Assembly (NCBI GenBank): GCA_024752435.1
Contig: CP103022.1
Location: 806,001 to 870,000, forward strand
Source: Allantophomopsis cytisporea
Lineage: Eukaryota > Ascomycota > Leotiomycetes > Phacidiales > Phacidiaceae
Reading direction: 5' to 3'
DNA: 64,000 nt
In this document: positions 38,250 to 48,535 of the stretch, piece after piece
Position numbering within the stretch: position 1 is the stretch's first letter
How the letters are laid out: the number at the start of each line of letters is the position of its first letter
The notes under the pieces: model-generated
Told to the model about the DNA's origin: nothing
Database searches by the model: none
Seen by the model: only the letters and a program-made list of their open reading frames with translations
Program-made: the position numbers and the translations under genes

Positions 38250-38882
38250 ATGTTTGGCAGAAATAAGGCCTCGCAGTCTGAGAAGACGCGTCCTGCAACC
38301 AGGAAAGAGAAGATGACTTGGGATGTCCCGTAAGTTACAAGTTCCCAAGAAGCAAGCAGTCTTAAGACAGCGGCGAAGTCCCAAATATCTTACGATCTAA
38401 CAAATTTAAGTGTATTCTTCGGCATCATGCTTGCCCTTTCCATCGCCGAGCTAGGTTTCACGGTCGACTCTTTCATTTATCTGCAACGAAAGCACAAGTG
38501 GTGGTCCAATAGCGAGCGCGCACGATTGGCCTTCTTGATCTTCTCAGCTGTACGAACTATCGCCCTATCATCCGTATACGTGGGCTTCCACTGTGCTCAG
38601 AAATACTTCCATTCCATGTTCCACACAGTCTTCCTCTTCCTCAGTACCGTCTTTTGGATCATTTCTGGTGTCCTCATCCATCAGATGTGGGGTTATAAGG
38701 AATGCGGTGGAGTTGGTGGCCTCAAAGGGGGATTGAACGAGTGTCACGAGATCAAAATTATTGAAATCATCGCCTGGACCATTGCAGCTGTTTCTGTGGT
38801 TGCAACAGTACCTGTTGTGATGAATGCAATCAAGAGACGCAAGAGACTGGCGGAGTCAAAGAAGACACCTCAATCTGGATAA
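38250..38882 (+). CDS. Four-TM MARVEL-like membrane protein
   Basis: Two exons, 38250-38329 and 38411-38882, give 183 residues. A basic cytoplasmic N-terminus (about 28 residues, ending TWDVP) precedes four hydrophobic segments: VFFGIMLALSIAELGFTV, LAFLIFSAVRTIALSSVYVGF, HTVFLFLSTVFWIISGVLI and IIEIIAWTIAAVSVVATV. A short extracellular or luminal loop has two Cys residues (KECGG and NECHE), and the tail is Lys/Arg-rich. Topology and the AELGF motif fit fungal MARVEL-domain proteins of the plasma membrane, many of them uncharacterised. The first exon is short, so a model starting at the internal ATG (38427) would lose the first helix. Confidence 0.7.
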
Positions 38883-39483
38883 GCGAAGTTATGAATAACG
38901 CGGTGGGGGATGGAATTGTTATATTGAGGAGGATACGAAGTTTTGATATACCCTATAGTAAAATGTTTCAGTAATGTGTTGTAGAATCGTCATCCGATTG
39001 ATACTTATTCTTTTGAAAATCTCGCTTCGTGAACTTCTACAAAGTCCGTTTGATCACCACTATCGATCTCTGCATCAAATAACAACTGCTTCTTCCTTTT
39101 ATCCCAAACAATCTGTTTCCCAAGAAACAATCCCTAATATACGCACTTCATACGCTCCGCTAGCCGCTGGATCTGCTCTATGAAAACAATTCCTTCAGCC
39201 TCTAAGTACACTTGGTTTCACAGTTCTGCAATTATATCATGAATTGAGTACTCTGTGTACCTAGATGCTGTCAACTACTGGGTCAATAGGCAATTGAGTC
39301 GATATCGACCAACAATGCGTACACGTAGTTGAGCTCACTGAGAAATCAAGTCATTACAAAAATAAACACAGTTGTTAGGTATAATCTGCAAAGCAACTTT
39401 TAGAACCGAAGGCCAATCACCATTTATCATTGCTCTCACATACGAGGCACACCATTTGTCGCGTACCCAAAAGCTCTTATATG
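38883..39483. other. Convergent 3' intergenic region
   Basis: AT-rich spacer between the MARVEL-like gene and Dus4, which converge. No coding or RNA feature is supported. Confidence 0.45.
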
Positions 39484-40749
39484 CTATAACCGTTTTATTT
39501 CTTGTTTATGATCGAGGAAATCTATGAGCTCCAGCATATCACTACACGCAAGCATTTCTATCCTCTCAGTCTTGCTAAGCAGACTAATGCCCCGATTAAT
39601 TTCTCCACCTCCACACATCTCGCTCAGATGATGGAGAACCAGCTTGAATGGTAGGGGAGCTTTGATAACTTTGTTCATGAACTTCTCAACTGCTTCCCAA
39701 GGGCAAGTATCGACACCAGAAAACAAAGCTGGGTTCTCTAGTATTCCTCTCGCTGACATAACTCCATCCACGCCCGTCGCAGCAGCAAGGCTATGAGCAG
39801 CTGACAAGGTAAAGACATCGCCGTTAAGAATTGTAGGAACAGTCGTGATAGAAGCCAACAATCTAACCGCCTCAACATTGACTGGGACTGAAGACCGCTG
39901 AGAACGTGTGCGGCCATGGATCGTGATGAAGTCAACGCCAGCTGCTTCAACAGCTTTGATGAAGTCCACTGTCTCCCGCAGATCTCGGTGAATTCTGATT
40001 TTCACACTGACGGTCTTACTTTCCGCGTAGCCCAAATCTGCCATGGTACTTTTCGCAGATTTCACCATTGAAGCTACGAGCTCGCGTTTGTGCATCAAGG
40101 CGGCCCCAAGAGTCTCAGCGCATGCCCACGATTGAGGACAGCCACAGTTTAGATCAACTCCCGCTACCCACGGGGCAAGAAGTGTTGTAGCGCGCGAAAG
40201 CTCTTGAGGAGAGTTCACGCCGAACTGTAAAATTGTTGGCGTGTCGGTTGGTGATGTAGTGAAGTCTAAGTAGTTAGCACATGGATAAGCAAGGTATCTC
40301 GGAACAAGATTGGGATCTTCCAAACTTAATATGAATTGTAAAACTAACCACTATCACGTGCATGCACACTTCGATTGAACTCTTTTGCTAGGATCTGAAT
40401 TGATCAGAATACTTTCAATCATGGTCAAACAAGAGCGCCATACCATTGGTGTCCAAGCAAGATCAACTCCATATTCTAGAACAGTTTCTCGAAATGCAAG
40501 CTGTAAATTTGGTTAGTGGGTGCGCAGAATCGACCCGAACTTTTATTTTCAAACTCACCTTACTGTACCGCACCATAGGCGCAGAAGCATAAAGAGGTCT
40601 TCCATCTATCTTTGCAAGATCGAAGAGCTTTAATGGGCTGCAGGATAAATGAGCATTTGTACGACATTGACAGTGGATGGGAAATGATCCTACTGAATAT
40701 CTCCCTTTCGGTAGTCTTGGACATCGCCGGACTCAGACACTTCAAACAT
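39484..40749 (-). CDS. DUS4: tRNA-dihydrouridine synthase, Dus4 type
   Basis: Five exons, 40749-40694, 40637-40559, 40500-40444, 40394-40349 and 40265-39484, give 339 residues. The enzyme reduces uridine to dihydrouridine in the tRNA D-loop using FMN and NADPH. The FMN-site start PLYASAPMVRYSK sits at the end of exon 2; LAFRETVLEYGVDLAWTPM is exon 3; EFNRSVHARDS spans exon 4 into DFTTSPTD of exon 5. The catalytic loop DLNCGCPQSWA, the SVKIRIH strand and the FITIHGRTRSQR motif are intact. Exons 3 and 4 are only 57 and 46 nt. The intron before exon 5 is open in the coding frame, so a naive ORF would add an extra stretch (EDPNLVPRYL...) that the family lacks. Confidence 0.88.
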
Positions 40750-41473
40750 TTGTGCAGTGTAAGGCTCTTATCACATTGCAATAACACAAAGTTTGTCCGG
40801 AGGCAGTACCCTGTTGCACTTGAAAGGTTGAGGAATGACTGATATCCACGAAATATCACGTGGAAGAGCTTTGCAGTCCGGAATTACTTTACTCCGACGT
40901 CTTATGACTTCGATCTTATCGTCCCCATAAGTTGTTCGTATCCATTGCATACAGCTTGGGATATTTGTTTTAAGTTGATGTGAAACTACCTCTGTATTTC
41001 AAAATATTGTGTAATTCTACTGATTTCTTGCGGAATATCGGCCAACTCGGATTAAATTGAAAGTGCAAACGCTGAGCTTGACTTCTTGAGAGGCTGATGG
41101 ATCCGAGCTGAAGCTCCTTTCCTATAATATTGCGAGTCTCCAAGGAATGAGATTGATCCAGACGTATTTGCCTTCAGCGAAGATTCTATATCAAGTGTAA
41201 TGAAGGCTTCTTGCTGTCACTTTGCTCATCGCTTCACATGAATGCGACTCACTCACTTCTCTTGTATATACCTGCTTCCATGATCAGGAATAGAAGTACT
41301 TAATCATTTTCTCGAGCTCAAATACCACGCTTTAGCATCTCCTCAGAGTTGTATCACCATAAGCTGGTATATCCTGCTGAGTCACAGTTGACTCTTGGGA
41401 GACCAAGGGACCAAACAATGTGGACACAAAACCAGAACCCAACCTTAAACGCGCCCCTAATATCTCATATCTT
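40750..41473. other. Intergenic region upstream of Dus4
   Basis: Contains the Dus4 promoter and the 3' flank of the first member of the paralogue cluster. No ORF with protein character was seen. Confidence 0.45.
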
Positions 41474-42298
41474 CTATAGCCGGAACTTTCTCTTGCAGTG
41501 CATGCAAAATGCGTCTTCACGAATCTGATGGAGGGGCGCCTTGTCACACTTGATAGGTAAGGTGGCCATTGGATTCTCCACACCAAGCTTCTTCAGTTCC
41601 TGGAAGAATTCAAGTGCGTCGAAGTCCAGATCATTGACCACCTGACCATCTGAGTGATAGCGTGTTTCTTCATAGATCTTGGAATCCATCTGTTCGTCTT
41701 CCTCCTGATTCTGCAGTTCGTTCAACATCAACTCCCTATCGATCTCGAGCTGTTCCTCGAAGATGTCCTTCTCTAGTTGTGAGAAGTCGCTGTCGTCAGT
41801 GTTATCTTGAATGTATCGTTTCATCATCTGTTCAGGATCCGTATAATAGTCGGTCTCGTCATCTGACGCAGCCAGTGATCTATGTCCGAATGTCTTCAGC
41901 ATTCGTTGATGACTTCTGTTGAACCTATCTCTCAGTGTGATCCCGGATTTGCAATGAGAACCTGCTCCTCCGGAGTATGTGCGTGTAAATTCTTCCTGGA
42001 TTCGTGTCCAGTCGTTCAGACCATCTGGCACGGGAATTGAAAGTAAGACTTGGACACGCTCAACACGGACAACCACTATGGCACATTTTAGTCTGTCTGC
42101 ATATATAAGATGGGAATGTGATATGCAGACTTACGTGTGTAGTCGCGTGTATAGATCTCGAGATCAGAGCTGTTGAGATGCATCATGGCTTCTGGAGCAG
42201 GCCAATTGTTCGAGATATCCACCAACTATGTGTATAAAGTCAGGGAACAGCGCATTCTTACATTGTGTATTCAAGAGAGGTAAGCTTACTGACGCCAT
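41474..42298 (-). CDS. Cluster member 1: Myb/trihelix-like protein with C-terminal CxxC, function unknown
   Basis: Three exons, 42298-42290, 42225-42135 and 42075-41474, give 233 residues. Exon 1 is just ATG GCG TCA. Exon 2 has the family start SNNWPAPEAMMHLNSSDLEIY. Exon 3 has the core DWTRIQEEFTRTY, GSHCKSG and a basic R..R...R.. helix, then an acidic linker rich in Glu, Asp and Gln, and ends with CMHCKRKFRL. Intron phases are 0 and 1, as in members 2 and 3. The Trp and regularly spaced Arg residues recall Myb/SANT or trihelix DNA-binding domains, and the CxxC suggests a metal knuckle; both are inferences. I recognise no named family. Confidence 0.7.
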
Positions 42299-42586
42299 TG
42301 TGCTTGATACGGTAGCAAGCAGACTCCGCAAGTGCGTGATGGTGCAACTTAAGCCGATGGTGATTTAGTCTAAAAGCATATGTGACTCGAACTAGCGTTA
42401 TGTCTGCGATGTTGTGAGGCTGCATGAGTCTGCCAAAGATATTGTTTATTTTCATTTTCACTCTCACTTTCGTCGTACACTTGCGTTTATTACCACAACA
42501 CAACACAACACTATCTGGTTTGCCACAAACACTTAAATTACAAGACCCATAGATCTTCAAAGTCTTCATCAAATCATAGGATCATA

Positions 42587-42873
42587 ATGTCATCCGTGAG
42601 TGACATGCTTATGACGCCACACACGCATTCTATATATGCTAACTACACAAGAACTCACAAAACATCTCTGAAACTACTAGGTCCATTCAGATGGCCTCTA
42701 CTCAGCAAGGTTCTGGTCAGGAAGCCTCTGGTCAGCCAGCTTCTAGTCAGCAAGCCTCTGGTCAGGAAGTAATTCCAAATGGTCTTACAGAAGAGCAATA
42801 TTAGACCATACTTATGATCGAGTTTACTAGGCTATACGGCGACTACTGGACCACAGTGGATGATGATGATTGA
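42587..42873 (+). pseudogene. Plus-strand remnant possibly related to the cluster family
   Basis: A 9-nt first exon (42587-42595), a 95-bp intron (GTGAGT donor, GCTAAC branch, CATTCAG acceptor) and a second exon from 42691 copy the gene start of the family. Exon 2 encodes a Gly/Gln/Ser repeat (four 15-bp units, 42711-42770), then NGLTEEQY and an in-frame TAG at 42802-42804. The frame continues beyond the TAG as TILMIEFTRLYGDYW before a second stop. EFTRLY closely matches EFTRTY of member 1. The intact product would be 40 residues. The gene is divergent from member 1 across 288 bp. A functional micro-protein is possible, but decay fits better. Confidence 0.4.
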
Positions 42874-43402
42874 GCTGCAAAGCATGAAGCTTTCTCAGAG
42901 CAAAGAAATTATGGATATCTGGCGGGAAGCCCTTTAACACTCGATTGACATGGGAATTCTGAGTTGGGACTAGCATCAATCCATAGTCTTTCAATTAGAC
43001 TCTGCTACCACTATTTTCTTGACCAGTTGAATTTAATGTATGTGCATATATGTGCTTGCTCATGGAATTCGACGATAACTAAGCGTCGACAAAGCTACAA
43101 TCAGCTAACTCAAATAAAGAACTGAAATTATGCTAAAAAGCAACTCGAAAGTGATCAAAGTTCCAAGACTGTTCTACTTCACACAATTAGAATCTTCTAG
43201 TATGAGGCAGGGTCATTCGTAAGATAAAGAATTATGGCACAATCTTGAAGTATGAGAAGTACACCGCACATAAAGAGATTGAAGTGGTCTTGATTTTAGA
43301 AGGAGTCCTTCTATACTTCTCAGAGTCTTATTGGAATGGAGCTCTAAGAATCTCGTAAGACAAAGATTAAGTTTGATCTAACCTTCATGAGTTGCCTCCC
43401 TA
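42874..43402. other. Intergenic spacer inside the paralogue cluster
   Basis: AT-rich spacer between the plus-strand remnant and cluster member 2. No CxxC-encoding exon for member 2 could be found here. Confidence 0.4.
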
Positions 43403-43905
43403 CTAGTTACCCTCATGTGTTTCCTCTCCTTGCTGGATCCTCTCATGTGCTTTCTTCAGAGCCTGATTTGTAGCAATATGATCATGGAGCAGTCTGTAAC
43501 TTCGTGAAACCCGATCACGAAACGTCTCCCAGTTTGAACATCTGGTTCCAAATCCAGTGTTGTTGTTGTTTGCCTTGAACGTGTTCATAATTAGAGTCCA
43601 CTGTTGTGCGCCACGGACCTCAACAAGAGCCAAGGACGCTTTAATGGTGTCGATCTGGACAATTACTATACCGAATCAGATTTTCTATAGATAAAATGAT
43701 AAGAAGCCAGTATAGTTACTTACGACCTCTGTGCTTGGTGTATGTGGATCTCTCATTTTCTGTGAGAAACATGAGGTTTTCGGACTTTGGCCAGTTCCCT
43801 GGACCAGGGGTAGCAGTGGGGTTGGCGATGGTCTGTTTTGATATCAGCACATTACATCTATGAAGTACAAAAGACAACTGAACCTACGTTAGGAGTAGCA
43901 GACAT
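43403..43905 (-). CDS. Cluster member 2: short paralogue without CxxC tail, function unknown
   Basis: Three exons, 43905-43888, 43832-43724 and 43665-43403, give 129 residues. The N-terminus has GPGNWPKSENLMFLTENER, matching the NWP module of members 1 and 3. Exon 3 begins LIVQI, as member 1 begins LVVRV, then has QQWTLIMNTF, GTRCSNWETF and RDRVSRSYRLL, the same core spacing. It stops soon after (EETHEGN) with no acidic linker or CxxC, so it is either a natural short form or a truncated copy. Intron positions and phases (0, 1) equal those of members 1 and 3. Confidence 0.65.
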
Positions 43906-44390
43906 TGTATATAATTGAGGTTTGTAGCAGGGTTGGTTTCTGGATGCTGAGGCGGTCGAGGTAATGCAGTAGTTGAGGCGGTGGATGTGGGTTGGAGAGA
44001 AAAGAGTTGCCTACACAGCAGTCAATAAACGCCCTGAGGATATCGACGACGACTAACCCTCGGCGAATAAGCGTCTGCATATTAACGTCGATACTTGGGC
44101 TGTCAATGCTTGGGTGGTAGATACTCGGGGCGTCGATATTTAGAGCGTTGATACTTGGGCGCTGACACTTGAAGCATCGACAACTTGACGACTAAGCAAC
44201 GACAACCTAACATCAACCGAGTATCAACACAAAACTTACCCAAAGTGACTAAACAAAATAAATCTAAACACAATAAGCACTTCATAAGAAATCGACAGGG
44301 ATTTCACAACCGTCTCACATGAATTGTGTTAGATCTTCACAAAAGAAGATCATAAGTTATGCTGTTTTTAAAAATCGGTAGTATTCCTTA
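43906..44390. other. Spacer with degenerate 15-bp repeats
   Basis: Upstream of member 2. It includes the degenerate repeat listed separately and the 3' flank of member 3. No gene is supported; the 63-codon minus-strand frame here lies in the leader of member 2 and has no family feature. Confidence 0.4.
44086..44190. repeat. Degenerate tandem repeat, about 15-bp unit
   Basis: Six to seven diverged copies of a unit close to CGTCGATACTTGGG, in direct orientation. Variants read TGTCAATGCTTGGG, TAGATACTCGGGG, CGTCGATATTTAG, TTGATACTTGGGC, TGACACTTGAAG and TCGACAACTTGAC. Its spacing is irregular by one or two bases. Confidence 0.7.
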
Positions 44391-45369
44391 TTAAAGGGGC
44401 GTTCTACCGCAGTGCATGCATTTCTCTCCCCTCTGACGAACCTGGTGAAATGATGCCAATTGGCAGCTTGTAGAAAGAGTCAAGATACCACCTTCCATTG
44501 AGACGACATGTACCATAGGGCCGGAAGACATGACTGATAGGAGTTGAGCGCCGGTTGCATCACCTTTGAGCTCATCGTCATCCCCGGACCTTTCCTCACC
44601 ATCATCTTTTTCATCATCATTCTTCTCATCCTCATCCACCTTACCCTTCCCATCTCCATCCACACCCTCCTCCTCTTCATCATCAGAACGTTGATTTTGA
44701 ATTGGTGTGGCAGCTACCTGGTTCTGGCTTTCTCCTTCCTGGACATTTATAGAAATATCCTTGGCTTCAACAATCGCTCGTGAGTCACTTGAATTTGTAA
44801 TATTCGACTCTGATTCAACATTAGAATTCCTCCTATTACTAGCTAATCAACTGAGTGTATACTTACCGGTACTATTAGACGCGATTTCATCATTACTACT
44901 CAAAGCACTTCTAGCAGCTGTGTCTTGCGCAATGAGCTCCCTCAGACGCCTTTGATGACGACAGAGTCTACTAACGAAGGACCGACCTGAGTTACAATTT
45001 GTTCCACCGGCATTTGGATAGAGCCTCTTGTATTCGACCATGATCATACCCCATCTGTCGTTTGCTTTGACGCCAGGATATCTTGGTGGTGGAAGATGAT
45101 GCATTGTCGAAATAATATTGTGGACGCGGTCAGTGACTGTAAACCACGGAACATTAGCAATCTAGAAATGCGCCAATAGGAGAACATGTACTTATGCTAT
45201 CTTACATAGGTAGTATTGGCTGTAGATGTTGCGATCTTGCTCGGTTAGAGATGTGAGCGTGTCGACTGCTGGCCAGTTGCCGAGACTCAGGTTTGTGTCT
45301 GAACTCTGAACTTATTAGATATATTGGAATGTAAGTTGATGGGATCAAGAGAGAACTTACTGTCGACAT
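44391..45369 (-). CDS. Cluster member 3: Myb/trihelix-like protein with acidic linker and C-terminal CxxC, function unknown
   Basis: Four exons, 45369-45361, 45305-45206, 45136-44867 and 44809-44391, give 265 residues. Exon 1 is ATG TCG ACA. Exon 2 holds GNWPAVDTLTSLTEQDRNIY. Exon 3 holds DRWGMIMVEYKRLY, GGTNCNSG and SFVSRLCRHQRRLRELI. Exon 4 is a long acidic linker (a run of Asp/Glu with Lys) and ends GEKCMHCGRTPL, echoing the CMHC tail of member 1. The last intron needs the second AG (GAATCAG) to keep frame; an earlier AG would give an intron of only 34 bp. The core resembles a Myb/trihelix helix set; the function is not known. Confidence 0.68.
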
Positions 45370-46003
45370 TATGAGGACGTATTATGTGGCTAGTACTATG
45401 CAGAGATGCAAAAATTGACAAGAGTAAGCTGGTGATTGTCTTAGGAACAACTTGATATGTTGCATGTAAGCCAGTGTTGTTATGTTGGGAAGCAACTTAA
45501 ATACTGGAAGAAGTAAGAGCCAGCATTTTAGCGAGAATTTGCAATGGTGCGCATGAGGCATAATAGCAATGCGATGAAGTTAAGGTAGACATTAAGGAGT
45601 CGGGTTGCAGGATGATAGACATCTAGCAACGGCTGGTGAGGTCTCATTCGAGGAAAGCAAGAACTTGGCTGACAGGAGCAGAACTTGAACTTGAATCTAT
45701 CAACAGCCAACAGCTCACAGAGCCGAGGAAACACGAAGAAACATAAAACATAACTCACATACTGTACGTCTTCCTAGCCATAGGACGTACTCTGAGTTCT
45801 GTTGATGGTACAGCCATATCGCCACACTCAAATATCTCTTGATTGCTGACAGCTTCCCAATATGTTGCTGTCTCCTTAAAAGCAACTGCTGACGCTTGCC
45901 TGAGTAGCGTTGAAATCCCACAAGCATAGCTTGGAAACCAACCAAGTGCTACGACATCCAATCTCCAAATCCTTGCTTTCGATCACTTGAGCATCGATCA
46001 CAG
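45370..46003. other. Spacer inside the paralogue cluster
   Basis: Holds the member 3 promoter and the 3' flank of member 4. A minus-strand frame of about 67 codons at 45755-45961 (with TLLRQASAVAFKETATYWEAV) looks protein-like but has no ATG and no partner exon that I could join. Confidence 0.35.
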
Positions 46004-46415
46004 TTACTTGTGTGCTCGAACCTGATACCCGCGACATCGTGGACAGGTAGTGTCGAAAGCTTCGCCCCTTTCGATCATATATCGCATCAGTCTCTTATCA
46101 CGTCTAATTCTGGCGACAAGATTGTAACCATTTGAGCAGTTCTTGCCAGGACGTTCGGACCAAAGCTCGTGATGCCTCGCCAAGACGGCTATCCATATCG
46201 TATTCGGGTCTTGAAGGAGCAAACTCCCCTCTCGACGGTGTTGGCGTCGAGGATGACTATGAACCAAACATGTCAGTAAAACGATATAGCATTGGGTTTC
46301 TAAAAGAGAGAAAACATCTTACTACACCGGTCATCCGCGAAAGTGAGCCTATCCTTCTCGTTCAGATGCTCAAGCTCTTTCGGATCCGGCCAGTCAAGTT
46401 GGTTGGTATGTGCAG
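46004..46415 (-). pseudogene. Cluster member 4: diverged paralogue, start codon not found
   Basis: Exon 2 (46415-46328) reads QLDWPDPKELEHLNEKDR, the family NWP module with Asp for Asn. Exon 3 (46256-46004) has NTIWIAVLARHHELW, GKNCSNG, LVARIRRDKRLMRYM and ends TTCPRCRGYQVRAHK, giving the core and a CxxC tail without an acidic linker. Two faults are visible. The short first exon preceding GTAAGA at 46473 has no ATG in frame. The usual phase-1 donor (GTAAGA, 46321) puts exon 3 out of frame, so a weaker GTGTAG donor five bases earlier must be used to read it. It is therefore a decaying copy, or a gene with a changed first exon. Confidence 0.45.
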
Positions 46416-47890
46416 CTAACTTCTTGATATGTTAGCTGAATAAGGGTACGTAGTAGAATGGAGAGTGATCTTACATTTGCCAATGGCTATGCTGATAGGC
46501 AATAGAAACAACAGTGATGAGCTGAAAGATATATAATAAGGGCTAGAAGTCGAAGATGAGATCGTGAACCTAACAGCGATTAGAAGGAGACGCGCCACTG
46601 AGGAACACAATGCTTAGATTCCGAACGGATCGAGTTCTTTTAGATCCCCATAGTTGCTCGGGTCAAGCTCTCAGCAAGCTCGCCGTCGCGGGGCGTCATA
46701 CATGGCGAACTTTTGTCAGCTACAGCCTCAAGGCTTTATCTCACAAGTACGACAGCATGTGTCCATTCCCTCATTTCACGATAGCTTCGGCTCAAAGAAA
46801 GGGATATCATTGAGTATTTGACTATACAAAACTAGCTACTTTCTCCGACGATATGATGGTTAATATATGAAGGGAGTGATTCAGAGGTTGGCAAATAACA
46901 CTTGAGCATGCAAGCACAAACCCCAACTCGTATATCAAACACAGATTGATATAGGTACCGAAGCTGAAAGATCACCTGGTTTTCTCGGAAGAGGGTTTTC
47001 GGAAGGGAAGATAGCAAATATAATGAGAACCAAGCAAACTTGAGCCAAAGGAAGGTAGAAGGTGATAACACACCTTGACAATCCAACAGTGGCACCCTCT
47101 AGCTATTCCCATATCAAAAAGCCACCAAATCCATAATCACACATTCCTACCCATTTTTAAGTCAAATCTCAAATCAACTCTGCATGATTACGGCAGTGCT
47201 TGGCCGCAAGTGACGTTAAATATCGATGGGTTTGCGAACTCGTCAACTCCCAAATGCGGACTCATCAAGGGACACAAAACAATCAAAAAGGGGGTTATTC
47301 TTTTTTCTTCTTTTTTTCGCAGCGTAGTTAGCAAACGCTACAAGCATGAGAAAGCTTTCGGAGGTAGTTATTATCAATTTGTCCTTGCAAACAGAGCGAG
47401 GAAATTTATATCTCGATTTTGACTAAGTGCAAATAAATTCAAGCTTCATTCTTCGGGGCCAAATACTGCAAGCGTGTCCAATTTCGACGGAAGATAGAAC
47501 ATGCAGTTTTCCTCTTACAATTTCTGCACCTGTACATTGTGTTGTTGATTGGTGCAATGACAAGATAGGCAATCATGCGGTGAATGAGATACATGGGAGT
47601 GAACATGGATGGGTAGGATAGACAGAAGCTTTTTGAATAAAATACTTTTGGCATATCAACATACATATCAGGTATAGATTGATTGATCGATCACGTATCA
47701 TATATGCAAGAGAACAACAAGAACACATCGCATTTTTCTAAGTCCTTGCTCAGAAAAATCCCTACTCAATTCAAGTGCAATATCCCAATATCTAACTTCA
47801 AGCAATGATCAACGCCCTACACCTCGCTGTAATCCAACAATATGACTTTCCAAGCAGCTCACTTTCTCTCACCCCTTAACTCTTAACGAC
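46416..47890. other. Intergenic region between the cluster and the F-box gene
   Basis: No supported gene. Several ATG frames of 60-115 codons exist on both strands but lack family motifs and splice partners. Confidence 0.4.
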
Positions 47891-48535
47891 TCAGCAAGCC
47901 AACGTCTTCGGCAACTTCACTTCTTGCCAAACCATCTCACAGCCCACATTTGCCCTCATAATCGCTCTACGTTCCAACCACGGCTTCACACCCACGTCCA
48001 CCCCCATATCCACCTCCCCATCCTCATCCCCATCCCTCCCCACCCCCACGCCGTAAAACCACACCAACCTCCCAACCTCCGCGCTTCCCCTCCCCAAAGC
48101 CCTCAAGTAAGCCCTCACACAGTAAAGCTCCCAATGCGCCTGCAGCCCCAAATGATCAAAAACGCGAATCTCCAAATCATGCCTCTCCAAGAAGAGCAAG
48201 AACAGCGGACCGGGCTCGCTAAGCCGCAACATCATCCGCATGCCCTCTATTCGGCTCTTGGCTCTCGATCCCGCCGCCTCCCGATCAGCGCTCTCCTCGC
48301 TCTTCCGCACGAGCGTGTGCGTCGGCACGAACCAGCCGTCGCGGATCTCGGCGCGCAGAATCGTCGCTGATGCGCTGTAGTGGGTGGCTATGCGGCGGTT
48401 GCAGAGGGGCGCTGCGTGGGTCTGTAGGAGTGTGTGGAGGTGCGGGTGGGTGTGGCGGATTGAGAGGTAGTCTTTTGGGGGGAGGTGGGGGAGGATTTGG
48501 AGGAGGAGTTCGGGGGGGAGGGTGGTTAGGGACAT
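47891..48535 (-). CDS. F-box protein
   Basis: Intronless, 214 residues. The N-terminus is a clear F-box: LTTLPPELLLQILPHLPPKDYLSIRHTHPHLHTLL without gaps, minus the usual second half. F-box proteins bind Skp1 and deliver substrates to SCF ubiquitin ligases. The remainder has no WD40 or LRR pattern. It contains a hydrophobic GPLFLLFLERHDLEIRVFD segment, a Gly/Asp-rich loop and a C-terminal block KPWLERRAIMRANVGCEM. This resembles the many short, rapidly evolving F-box proteins of filamentous ascomycetes. The substrate is unknown. The GC-rich codon use on the coding strand differs from the AT-rich surroundings. Confidence 0.75.
   Translation of the reverse strand: MSLTTLPPELLLQILPHLPPKDYLSIRHTHPHLHTLLQTHAAPLCNRRIATHYSASATILRAEIRDGWFVPTHTLVRKSEESADREAAGSRAKSRIEGMRMMLRLSEPGPLFLLFLERHDLEIRVFDHLGLQAHWELYCVRAYLRALGRGSAEVGRLVWFYGVGVGRDGDEDGEVDMGVDVGVKPWLERRAIMRANVGCEMVWQEVKLPKTLAC

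Noticed and set aside
40266..40348. Extra coding segment (EDPNLVPRYLAYP) in Dus4
   Set aside because: It is an intron: GTTAGT donor, GCTAAC branch and TTAG acceptor, and its removal restores the family ARDS-DFTT junction.
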